Assembly: GCA_014526335.1 (NCBI GenBank)
Contig: JACTAT010000059.1
Span: forward strand, 2,206,564-2,270,563
Origin: Chrysaora quinquecirrha
Taxonomy: Eukaryota > Cnidaria > Scyphozoa > Semaeostomeae > Pelagiidae
Reading direction: 5' to 3'
Length of the DNA: 64,000 bases
Shown: piece after piece, positions 1 through 11,249 of the stretch
Layout: each line of letters opens with the position of its first letter
How positions within the stretch are numbered: the stretch's first letter is position 1
Position numbers and translations under genes: made by a program
Notes under the pieces: model-generated
Told to the model about the DNA's origin: nothing
The model's database searches: none
Seen by the model: only the letters and a program-made list of their open reading frames with translations

Positions 1-3000
1 ACCAAAATCGGCCAAAATCAGGGGTTTTTAAAACTCGCTTTTTTCTCCATAAATAAAGACTACAAGCTACCAAATACCCCCTGAATAGCTTATAGGAGCT
101 ATATAATGTATTATTTGAGCAGATTTGGCCAAATTAGGAAGAAAAAATTTCCCTGAAAAAATCGCAAAAAAGCAAGTGTATAGCCTTGCCAAATGACCAA
201 AAATCGGTCAAATTCAGGGGTTTTTAAAACTTTTTTTTTCTCCATAAATAAAGACTACAAGCTACCAAATACCCACTGAATAGCCTTTAGGGGTTATATA
301 AGTTATTTTTGAGCAGATTTGGGCAAATTAGGAAGAAAAATTTCCCCAAAAATCGCAAAAATCAAGTGTATAGCCTTGCCAAATGACCAAAAATCGGTCA
401 AAATCAGGGTTTTAAAACTTTTTTTTCTCCATAAATAAAGACTACAAGCTACCAAATACCCACTGAATAGCCTTTAGGGGCTATATAAGTTATTTTTTGA
501 GCAGATTTGGGCAAATTAGGAAGAAAAAATTTCCATGAAAAAATCGCAAAAAAGTAAGTGTATAGCCTTGCCAAATGACCAAAAATCGGCCAAAATCAGG
601 GGTTTTAAAACTTCTTTTTCTCCATAAATGGAGACTGCAAGCTACCAAATACCCACTGAATAGTCTTTAGGGGTTATATAAGTTATTTTTTGAGCAGATT
701 TGGGCAAATTAGGAAGAAAAAATTTCCCGTAAAAAATCGCAAAAAAGCAAGTGTATAGCCTTGCCAAATGACCAAAAATCGGTCAAAAATCAGGGTTTTA
801 AAACTTTTTTTCTCCATAAATAAAGACTACAAGCTAGCAAATACCCACTGAATAGCCTTTAGGGGTTATATAAGTTATTATTTGAGCAGATTTGGGCAAA
901 TTAGGAAGAAAAAATTTCCCCAAAAATCGCAAAAAGCAAGTGTATAGCCTTGCCAAATGACCAAAAATCGGCCAAATTCAGGGTTTTAAAACTTTTTTTC
1001 TCCATAAATAAAGACTACAAGCTACCAAATACCCACTGAATAGTCTTTAGGGGCTATATAAGTTATTTTTGAGCAGATTTGGGCAAATTAGGAAGAAAAA
1101 TTTCCATGAAAAATCGCAAAAAGCAAGTGTATAGCCTTGCCAAATGACCAAAAATCGGCCAAAATCAGGGTTTTAAAACTTTTTTTTCTCCATAAATAAA
1201 GACTGCAAGCTACCAAATACCCACTGAATAGCTTCTAGGGGTTATATAATGTATTATTTGAGCAGATTTGGCCGAATTAGGACGAAGAAATTTCCCCCAA
1301 AAAATCGCAAAAAAGCAAGTGTATAGCCTTACCAAATTGCCAAAAATCGGCCAAAATCAGGGTTTTTAAAACTCGCTTTTTTCTTCATAAATAAACACAA
1401 AAAGCTACCAAATACCCTCTGAATAGCTTCTAGGGGTTATATAATGTATTATTTGAGCAGATTTGGCCGAATTAGGACGAAGAAATTTCCCCCAAAAAAT
1501 CGCAAAAAAGCAAGTGTATAGCCTTACCAAATGGCCAAAAATCGGCCAAAATCAGGGGTTTTTAAAACTCGCTTTTTTCTTCATAAATAAACACAAAAAG
1601 CTACCAAATACCCTCTGAATAGCTTCTAGGGGTTATATAATGTATTTTTTGAGCAGATTTGGCCGAATTAGGACGAAGAAATTTCCCTCAAAAAATCGCA
1701 AAAAAGCAAGTGTATAGCCTTGCCAAATGGCCAAAAATCGGCCAAAATCAGGGGTTTTTAAAATTCGCTTTTTTCTTCATAAATAAAGACTTCAAATTAC
1801 CAAATACCCCAAAATAGCTTATAGGGGCTATATAATGTATTTTTGAGCAGATTTGGCCAAATTAGGAAGAAAAATTTCCCCTGACAAAATCGCAAGAAAG
1901 CAAGTGTATAGCCTTGCCAAATGACGAAAAATCGGCCAAAATCAGGGGTTTTTAAAACTTTTTTCTCTCCATAAATAAAGACTTCAAATTACCAAATACC
2001 CCCTAAATAGCATATAAGAGCTATATAAGGTATTTTTTGAGCAGATTTGGCCAAATTAGGAAGAAAAAATTTCCCTGGAAAAATCGCAAAAAATCAAGTG
2101 TATAGCCTTGCCAAATGATCAAATATCGGCCAAACTCATGGGTTTTTAAAACTTTTTTTTTCTCCATAAATAAAGACTACAAGCTACCAAATACCTCCTA
2201 AATAAAATATAGGGGCTATATAAGGTATTTTTTGAGCAGATTTGGCCAAATTAGGACGAAAAAATTTCCCGTAAAAATCGCAAAAAAGCAAGTGTATAGC
2301 CTTGCCAAATGATCAAAAATCGGCCAAATTCATGGGTTTTTAAAACTTTTTTTCTCTCCATAAATAAAGACTACAAGATACCAAATACCCACTGAATTGC
2401 CTTTAGCGGCTATTTAAGTTATTTTTTGAGCAGATTTGGGCAAATTAGGAAGAAAAAATTTCCCTGAAAAAATCGCAAAAAAGCAAGTGTATAGCCTTGC
2501 CAAATGACCAAAATCGGCCAAAATCAGGGGTTTTTAAAACTTTTTCTTCTCCATAAATAAAGACTACAAGCTACCAAATACCAGCTAAATAGCATATAGG
2601 AGCTATATAAGGTATTTTTGAGCAGATTTGACCAAATTAAGAAGAAAAAATTTCCCTGAAAAAATCGCAAAAAATCAAGTGTATAGCCTTGCCAAGTGAC
2701 CAAAAATCGGTCAAATTCAGGGGTTTTTAAAACTTTTTTTTTCTCCATAAATAAAGACTACAAGCTAGCAAATACCCACTGAATAGCCTTTAGGGGCTAT
2801 ATAAGTTATTTTTTGAGCAGATTTGGGCAAATTTTGAAGAAAAAATTTCCATGAAAAAATCGCAAAAAAGTAAGTCTATAGCCTTGCCAAATGACCAAAA
2901 ATCGGCCGAAATCAGGGGTTTTTAAAACTTCTTTTCTCCATAAATGGAGACTGCAAGCTACCAAATACCCACTGAATAGTCTTTAGGGGCTATATAAGTT

Positions 3001-5986
3001 ATTTTTTGAGCAGATTTGGGCAAATTAGGAAGAAAAAATTTCCCGTAAGAAATCGCAAAAAAGCAAGTGTATAGCCTTGCCAAATGACCAAAAATCGGTC
3101 AAATTCAGGGGTTTTTAAAACTTTTTTTTTCTCCATAAATAAAGACTACAAGCTAGCAAATGCCCACAGAATAGCCTTTAGGGGCTATATAAGTTATTTT
3201 TTGAGCAGATTTGGGCAAATTAGGAAGAAAAAACTTCCCGTAAAAAATCGCAAAAAAGCAAGTGTATAGCCTTGCCAAATGACCAAAAATCGGTCAAATT
3301 CAGGGGTTTTTAAAACTTTTTTTTTCTCCATAAATAAAGACTACAAGCTACCAAATACCCACTGAATAGTCTTTAGGGGCTATATAAGTTATTTTTTGAG
3401 CAGATTTGGGCAAATTAGGAAGAAAAAACTTCCCTGAAAAAATCGCAAAAAAGCAAGTGTATAGCCTTGCCAAATGACCAAAAATCGGCCAAAATCAGGG
3501 GTTTTTAAAACTTTTTTTTTCTCCATAAATAAAGACTTCAAATTACCAAATACCCCAAAAATAGCATATAGGAGCTATGTAAGGTATTTTTTGAGCAGAT
3601 TTGGCCAAATTAGGAAGAAAAAATTTCCCTGACAAAATCGCAAGAAAGCAAGTGTATAGCCTTGCCAAATGACGAAAAATCGGCCAAAATCAGGGGTTTT
3701 TAAAACTTTTTTCTCTCCATAAATAAAGACTTCAAATTACCAAATACCCCCTAAATAGCATATAAGAGCTATATAAGGTATTTTTTGAGCAGATTTGGCC
3801 AAATTAGGAAGAAAAAATTTCCCTGGAAAAATCGCAAAAAATCAAGTGTATAGCCTTGCCAAATGATCAAATATCGGCCAAACTCATGGGTTTTTAAAAC
3901 TTTTTTTTTCTCCATAAATAAAGACTACAAGCTACCAAATACCCACTGAATAGCCTTTATGAGCTATATAAGTTATTTTTTGTGCAGATTTGGGCAAATT
4001 AGGAAGAAAAATTTCCCCGAAAAAGTCGCAAAAAAGCAAGTGTATAGCCTTGCCTAGTGACCAAAAATCGGCCAAAATCAGGGGTTTTTAAAACTTTTTT
4101 TTTCTCCATAAATAAAGACTACAAGCTACCAAATACCCCCTAAATAGCATATAGGAGCTATATAAGGTATTTTTTGAGCAGATTTGACCAAATTAGGAAG
4201 AAAAAATTTCCCTGAAAAAATCGCAAAAAAGCAAGTGTATAGCCTTGCCAAATGACCAAAAATTGGTCAAATTCAGGGGCTTTTAAAACTTTTTTTTTCT
4301 CCATAAATAAAGACTACAAGCTACCAAATACCCCCTAATTATAATATAGGGGCTATATAAGGTATTTTTTGAGCAGATTTGGCCAAATTAGGAAGAAAAT
4401 ATTTCCCATGAAAAATCGCAAAAAAGCAAGTGTATAGCCTTGCCAAGTGACCAAAAATCGGTCAAATTCAGGGGTTTTTAAAACTTTTTTTTTCTCCATT
4501 AATAAAGACTACAAGCTACCAAATACCCACTGAATGGCCTTTAGGGGCTATATAAGTTATTTTTTGAGCAGATTTGGGCAAATTAGGAAGAAAAAGCTTC
4601 CCCGAAAAAGTCGCAAAAAAGCAAGTGTATAGCCTTGCCAAGTGACCAAAAATCGGCCAAAATCAGGGGTTTTTAAAACTTTTTTTTCTCTATAAATAAA
4701 GACTATAAGCTACCAAATACCCCCTAAATAGCATATAGGAGCCATATAAGGTATTTTTTGAGCAGATTTGGCCAAATTAGGAAGAAAAAATTACCCCGAC
4801 AAAATCGCAAAAAAGCAAGTGTATAGCCTTGCCAAGTGACCAAAAATCGGTCAAATTCAGGGGTTTTTAAAACTTTTTTTTCTCCTTAAATAAAGACTAC
4901 AAGCTACCAAATACCCACTGAATAGCCTTTAGGGGCTATATAAGGTATTTTTTGAGCAGATTTGACCAAATTAGGAAGAAAAAATTTCCCTAAAAAAATC
5001 GCAAAAAAGCAAGTGTATAGCCTTGCCAAATGACCGAAAATCGGTCAAATTCAGGGGTTTTTAAAACTTTTTTTTTCTCCTTAAATAAAGACTACAAGCT
5101 ACCAAATACCCACTGAATAGCCTTTAGGGGCTATATAAGTTATTTTTTGAGCGGATTTGGGCAAATTAGGAAGAAAAAACTTCCCTGAAAAAATCGCAAA
5201 GAAGCCAGTGTATAGCCTTGCCAAATGACCAAAAATCGGCCAAAATCAGGTTTTTTTTAAAATTTTTTTTCTGCATTAATAAAGACTTCAAATTACCAAA
5301 TACCCCCTGAATAGCCTTAAGAGGCTATATAAGGTATTTTTGAGCAGATTTGGCCAAATTAGGAAGAAAAAGTTTCCCTGAAAAAATCGCAAAAAAGCAA
5401 GTGTATAGCCTTGCCAAACGACCGAAAATCGGCCAAAATCAGGGGTTTTTAAAACTTTTTTTTTCTCCAAAAATAAAGACTTCAAATTACCAAATACCCC
5501 CTGAACAGCCTTTAGAAGCTATGTAAGTTATTTTTTGAGCAGATTTGGGCAAATTAGGAAGAAAAAATTTCCTGAAAAAATCGCAAAAAAGCAAGTGTAT
5601 AGCCTTGCCAAATGACCAAAAATCGGCCAAATTCAGGGGTTTTTAAAACTTTTTTTTCTCCATAAATAAAGACAACAAGCTACCAAATACTCCCTAAATG
5701 GCATATAGGAGCTATATAAGGTGTTTTTGAGCAGATTTGGGCAAATTAAGAAGAAAAAACTTCCCTGAAAAAATCGCAAAAAAGCAAGTGTATAGCCTTG
5801 CCAAATGACCAAAAATCGGCCAAAATCAGGGGTTTTTAAAACTTTTTTTTCTCCATAAATAAAGACTTCAAATTACCAAATACCCCCTGAATGCCCTTTA
5901 GAGGCTATATAAGGTATTTTTTGAGCAGATTTGGCCAAATTAGGAAGAAAAAATTTCCCTGAAAAAATCGCAAAAAAGCAAGTGTA
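1..5986. repeat. Tandem satellite array, ~192-bp monomer (left part)
   Basis: Head-to-tail monomers of about 190-194 bp run from the window's left edge. Marker phrases recur once per unit: GCAAGTGTATAGCCTTGCC, GAGCAGATTTGG, CTCCATAAATAAAGACT. Successive starts of the ACCAAAAATCGG phrase near 194, 386 and 578 give a 192-bp spacing. Variants fall into a few classes (GGCC versus GGTC, TATAAGTTATTT versus TATAAGGTATTT). Blocks of several monomers are themselves repeated: 1870-2160 matches 3610-3905, about 9 units apart, and the variant with ATGGAGACTGC at 626 recurs at 2943, about 12 units apart. No coding sequence is supported; the short ORFs here only reflect the repeat. The array continues beyond position 1, so its full size is unknown. 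Confidence 0.97.
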
Positions 5987-6798
5987 GAGGGGTGTCGCCC
6001 TGGTTGAGGGTATTGTTACATTAGTCAAGAATTTCACCTGGACGAAGAAAGTTAGAAAAATAAACTCATCATGATTCTGTTCCTGAACTCTTACTTGTTG
6101 TTGAAATAAATTATATTTGATATCTTTCAACTCATCCTCCGTGACGAGGAGCGCAAAGACTAAGTGGTCGCGACGGCCTAAATTTCTTGAAGTCGCCCCG
6201 ATTGAGGGCAAGCAAAATTGTGAAATGTGCCTCCGCAGAGACCATGAAACAAGCAAAAGAAGCTTGCGGAGCCGCAGGAAAATTTTTTTCTTTTTTCGTA
6301 CCACAGGGCGTAGCTTTCGTAAAGCTACGTTGTTAACAGGAGATTACCATAGGGCCCTCAAATAGGGCGACTTAGGCCAATCAAACAGCTCATGGAAACA
6401 AAGCCTGTGGCGACTGAAATGGATATCAAATTACAAATCTTACATTACGTAATTTAGCGGGTTGAATTAAACTTGTCATGAAGCTGTGTTTTTGTTGGAA
6501 AAGCTTTCACCACTCTGATAAAAGAAACCAAAACAAAACAGTGCCACAAAACATAAAAGTTAAAATGGCGAATATTTGCAATTCGTTTTCAGGTACGCAT
6601 TTTAAAAATATTTTTCTTTGCTTGTGGACGAAAGTTTAGGGAAAAAAACGTAGAAAATATTTCACACATGGCGTCATTAAAATATTTTCGCGCGCTTTTT
6701 AGATTTAACTTCGCCACAATTCTTGTTATTTAACAATAAATACAAGGTACTAAAAACCGTTCAAAGCCCGTTTACCCTCAACCAGGGCGACACCACTC
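5987..6798. mobile_element. 812-bp TIR element (MITE-like, TA target site) inside the satellite
   Basis: The satellite is interrupted between AAGTG-TA and TAGCC. The insert begins GAGGGGTGTCGCCCTGG and ends CCAGGGCGACACCACTC. The 26-bp terminal inverted repeats (5987-6012 and 6773-6798) differ at one base. The dinucleotide TA stands on both sides (5985-5986, 6799-6800), and removing the insert plus one TA restores a normal monomer, so both boundaries are exact. TA duplication is typical of the Tc1/mariner group, though the TIR itself is not one I recognise. No transposase reading frame is visible, so it is non-autonomous. A perfect hairpin with GTAGCTTT/AAAGCTAC arms lies near 6311-6329. Confidence 0.9.
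6192..6371. repeat. Inner inverted-repeat pair resembling the outer TIRs
   Basis: Inside the 812-bp element a second inverted pair starts GTCGCCCCGATTGAGGGC (6192) and ends GCCCTCAAATAGGGCGAC (6371). The pair resembles the outer TIR core GTCGCCCTGGTTGAGGG. The flanks also pair (GGCCTAA near 6175-6181 with TTAGGCC at 6373-6379), except for a short insertion on the left side. This looks like a related element nested in, or an internal duplication of, the outer one. Confidence 0.65.
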
Positions 6799-8690
6799 TA
6801 TAGCCTTGCCAAGTGACCAAAAATCGGTCAAATTCAGGGGTTTTTAAAACTTTTTTTTCTCCATAAATAAAGACTACAAGCTACCAAATACCCACTGAAT
6901 AGCCTTTAGGGGCTATATAAGTTATTTTTTGAGCAGATTTGGGCAAATTAGGAAGAAAAAACTTCCCTGAAAAAATCGCAAAAGAGCCAGTGTATAGCCT
7001 TGCCAAATGACCAAAAATCGGCCAAAATCAGGGGTTTTTAAAACTTTTTTTTTCTCCATAAATAAAGACTTCAAATTACCAAATACCCCCTGAATAGCCT
7101 TTAGAGGCTATATAAGGTATTTTTTGAGCAGATTTGGCCAAGTTAGGAAGAAAAAATTTCCCTGAAAAAATCGCAAAAAGGCAAGTGTATAGCCTTGCCA
7201 AATGACCGAAAATCGGCCAAAATCAGGGGTTTTTAAAACTTTTTTTTTCTCCAAAAATAAAGACTTCAAATTACCAAATACCCCCTGAAAAACCTTTAGA
7301 AGCTATATAAGTTAATTTTTGAGCAGATTTGGGCAAATTAGGAGGAAAAAATTTCCCTGAAAAAATCGCAAAAAAGCAAGTGTATAGCCTTGCCAAATGA
7401 CCAAAAATCGGTCAAATTCAGGGGTTTTTAAAACTTTCTTTTTGTCCATAAATAAAGACTACAAGCTACCAAATACCTCCTGAATGGCCTTTAGAGGCTA
7501 TGTAAGGTATTTTTTGAGCAGATTTGGCCAAATTAGGAAGAAAAAATTTCCCTGAAAAAATCGCAAAAAAGCAAGTGTATAGCCTTGCCAAATGACCAAA
7601 AATCGGCCAAAATCAGGGGTTTTTAAAACTTTTTTTTCTCCATAAATAAAGACTTCAAATTACCAAATACCCCCTGAATGGCCTTTAGAGGCTATATAAG
7701 GTATTTTTTGAGCAGATTTGGCCAAATTAGGAAGAAAAAATTTCCCTGGAAAAATCGCAAAAGAGCAAGTGTATAGCTTTGCCAAATGACCGAAAATCGG
7801 CCAAAATCAGGGGTTTTTAAAACTTTTTTTTTCTCCATAAATAAAAACTTCAAATTACCAAATACCCCCTGAACAGCCTTTAGAAGCTATATAAGTTATT
7901 TTTTGAGCAGATTTGGGCAAATTAGGAAGAAAAAATTTCCCTGAAAAAATCGCAAAAAAGCAAGTGTACAGCCTTGCCAAATGACGAAAAATCGGCCAAG
8001 ATCAGGGGTTTTTAAAACTTTTTTTTTCTCCATAAATAAAGACTACAAGCTACCAAACACCCCCTAAATAGCATATAGGAGCTATATAAGGCATTTTTTG
8101 AGCAGATTTGACCAATATAGGAAGAAAAAATTCCCTGAAAAAATCGCAAAAATGCAAGTGTATAGCCTTGCCAAATGACCAAAAATCGGCCAAATTCATG
8201 GGTTTTTAAAACTTTTTTTCTCTCCATAAATAAAGACTACAAGATACCAAAGACCCACTGAATAGCCTTTAGGGGCTATTTAAGTTATTTTTTGAGCAGA
8301 TTTGGGCAAATTAGGAAGAAAATATTTCCGTAAAAAAACTGCAAAAATGCAAGTGTATAGCCTAGCGGAATGATCAAAAATAGGCCAAAATCAGGGGTTT
8401 TAAAAACTTTTTTTTCTCCATAAATAAAGACTACAAGCTACCAAATACCCCCTGAATAGCCTTTAGGGGCTATATAAGGTATTTTTTTAGCTGATTTGGC
8501 CAAATTAGGAAGAAAAAATTTCCCTGAATAAATCGCAAAAAAGCAAGTGTATAGCCTTGCCGAATGACCAAAAATCGGCCAAAATCAGGGGTTTTAAAAA
8601 CTTTTTTTTCCTTCATAAATAAACCCAAAAAGCTACCAAATACCCCCTGAATTGCGCTTAGGGGCTTTATAAGTCTTTATAAGGCTTTAT
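6799..8690. repeat. Tandem satellite array (right part, to its end)
   Basis: The same ~192-bp satellite resumes in phase after the TA-flanked insertion. Units are close to those before it until about 8600, where the last ones diverge (CCTTCATAAATAAACCC) and the repeat degenerates into GGGGCTTTATAAGTCTTTATAAGG. Past about 8690 no further monomer can be seen. No gene is supported. Confidence 0.95.
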
Positions 8691-11249
8691 ACCCCCAGAC
8701 CATATGCTTACGCTCTGATACCCCTGATGCTTTCACTTCCAACTCATGACACGTGAATCGATAGTGTATAGAATCTTCAAAGTCCTGGGAGAATTGCTTT
8801 TCACAAATCAAGGAATTGTGGTAAATTCTTTTGCGCATGCGTTTCTTGTTTGGTCGCACACTTGAACGTTCAGTGGCGTGAACAAAAAACACTAGTTTTT
8901 ATCTGTTGCTGAACATGTATCACGGCAATGTTAGCTTTTGGAATTGCAAGCTAGTAGCTTAATTTGGCCATTATTTATGCTTTTGAAATTTGCTTTTCCA
9001 GCAAAGTTTTAACGGATTGGCTACGCATTGTTCGCCCAAAATCGGAAATCTAGTCAAAAGTTTTCGCTAAAGTAGATTTTAAATGTCATTCTATTGTGAC
9101 CTCACTTACAAACAGGATGGAATTGTTGCTACTTTAACTTGAAATTAATCGATCCATTTTGTTACTGAAAGATTTTATAATTCAAACGAACTGGTCTTCC
9201 AAATCGCCTTCTTCTCCGTAACAAAAAGGTTGTTTCTATGACGACCTCAGGTTGCTGATCGAAATCTTGGGGTTTCGCGTTTCATAGATTTCTTGGCATT
9301 GTCCCCGCTTTGGCCATCGTTGTTTCTTGTCGAACGGAACGCTCGCTCCTTGGTCTTGCGACAGCTCCATTGAAGGAGGCCCATTCTCTCTAATTTTTAT
9401 CCTCGTTGCTCATTTTCATTGGAGGTTTTGGAAAAGAAAAATCACTAAGATTTAGTCTGTTCTCTGGCAAAAGATACCAGCTTTCAGTAATTTTGAAATA
9501 GTAGGCAATCCAGGCTGAAAGTGATTGTTTTCCTTCATAGCTGCGCTGAAGGATCTAGCGAATTGCTGCATTATTTGTTAACCATATTTATGATTCACGG
9601 TAGAATGAAGGCACTCAATATCTAATGTCATGCAGCAAGTTAGTCCCACCTTAATAGGCAAAGTAGGTCTTGGCAGATATGCTTCCCCCAGGGCCATTTA
9701 AATTTTTTGGGAGATTGGGCTGCTTGGTAGCAATGTGATGTATCAAAGCTGCTATTTCTTCAAAACAATCTTTGACCAACGCAATGACACTTTAACCAGA
9801 TTGAATACACTCTTTTTTTATATAAGAACACACTTTATAAGAACATTGAGGCTCGATTTGCCGAAAAAATATTAACAACGTAAGAACAATTCCAACATCA
9901 GATGAAAAATAAGAAATAAGAAAATGTGTTTTAGAAATTTTATCTCATGGTAACAAAACAAAGTTTTGCTGTAACTAAATAAAAGTATATAGAAGATACA
10001 CGAAACTGTTACTTATTGTTCGTAGAAGCAATTTGTTGCGTGTTGTTATTGAAAAGTTAATGTTGAAATAAGAACACCTTTAAGTACAATCGAGCCAATC
10101 GAGTCGAGTATACAATCGAGTACAATCAAATTGGTGCTTGTCATATTTTTATACGGGGATGCGTGTGCGGATAATAATGTTATTGTGTCCGAGGGTTAGG
10201 AGTTCCAGGAAACATAGTAACATGCCAAATTTATCCAGGGAACAGGGAACGCAGCCAAAATTAAAGGGAAAGGGAACATCGGGAAACAAGGATCACGTAA
10301 AATCCTTCCTATCAATACGCTTGATTATCAATCTGAAAACAATTCTACAAAACTCCGGGAACGAGGGGATTTCCTCAAGGGAACAGTGGAATATGTAAAC
10401 TCCCCTAAACGACCCTAATTTCCAAGCGCAAGTCACTGGAGTTAACCACCCCGAGTTGACATGAAGAGATTCAATGATCTGGTTCGACTTTCTCCAGCAA
10501 CTCCAGTTTTTGTTTGACTTTGTTCGGTCTCAAGTCACTTCGAAACAACTGAAAGATTCGTTCTAAAGAAGAAGGTTGCGGAGAGTGGTTGGGGGAGGAG
10601 GATAAGGAGAAAAGAGGAGGATAAGGAACTCTGTTATCTTTACCATCTACTCCTTTGCACTAGAACAATTAGCAGGGATTCTATCAACTTATTAGACTCA
10701 CTACAAAAGTCGTAGATTCGCTCCCAGCTGCCGCCATTAACAACAGCAACAACTATTTTTTTATTTTACATTTTGTTGAATGAATTGAATTGAGGTGAAG
10801 GCGGCGAAACTACGACTCATGTAGTAAGTCTATCAACTTATCACTAAAAGAGTTCATTTTTAGTTGATTCATACTTTTGGTTTTCGATTTGACTGTTCAC
10901 ACATACATCCCGTTTACAAATGTGGCAAGCATCCTCTATGGAAAACCAAACTACATTGATGTAACAAAAGTACATGAATGACATCGGTGATTATGATACT
11001 AAAATAATGTTAGAATAGCTATCTAATTGACGAAGGGTTGTCTTATTGCCAAACCCAGGCCCCTTGTATTCAAGCGACCCCAAGTATTGCCCAAACCAAT
11101 CATCTACTTAGTGTCACTGCTCTAAGCAGATGCATTAACTAAAAGAGTGTTCTTTCTTAAATTAGATAGAATAAAGTTAAAGCCTTGGTTCATATTCTAT
11201 TTTAAAACCTGAATGTGTTCTTCAGTTGTGTTTGTTTGTGACTTTCAGA
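8691..11249. other. Intergenic region, no gene recognised
   Basis: The reading frames here are short and without recognisable motifs. One short inverted-repeat element (10693-10828) is the only defined structure. The region lies just downstream of the stop codon of gene 1, so its right end should contain the 3' UTR of that minus-strand transcript. I saw no clear AATAAA on the minus strand close to the stop. Confidence 0.6.
10693..10828. mobile_element. Short inverted-repeat element with a 13-bp flanking direct repeat
   Basis: The ends TAGACTCACTACAAAAGTCG and CGACTCATGTAGTAAG pair imperfectly, and inner GCCGCC/GGCGGC also pair. The 13-bp sequence TCTATCAACTTAT flanks both sides (10680-10692 and 10829-10841). 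Related end sequences (AGACTCGTGTAATAAGTCT) occur near 24860, 28088 and 49545, so this appears to be a small dispersed family. The target duplication is longer than usual for DNA transposons, so the class is uncertain. Confidence 0.6.

Noticed and set aside
5873..6304. 143-residue minus-strand frame
   Set aside because: It crosses the junction between the satellite and the inserted element, so it is accidental.
1..8690. CRISPR-like array
   Set aside because: Repeats are ~192 bp without unique spacers in a eukaryotic setting; this is a satellite.
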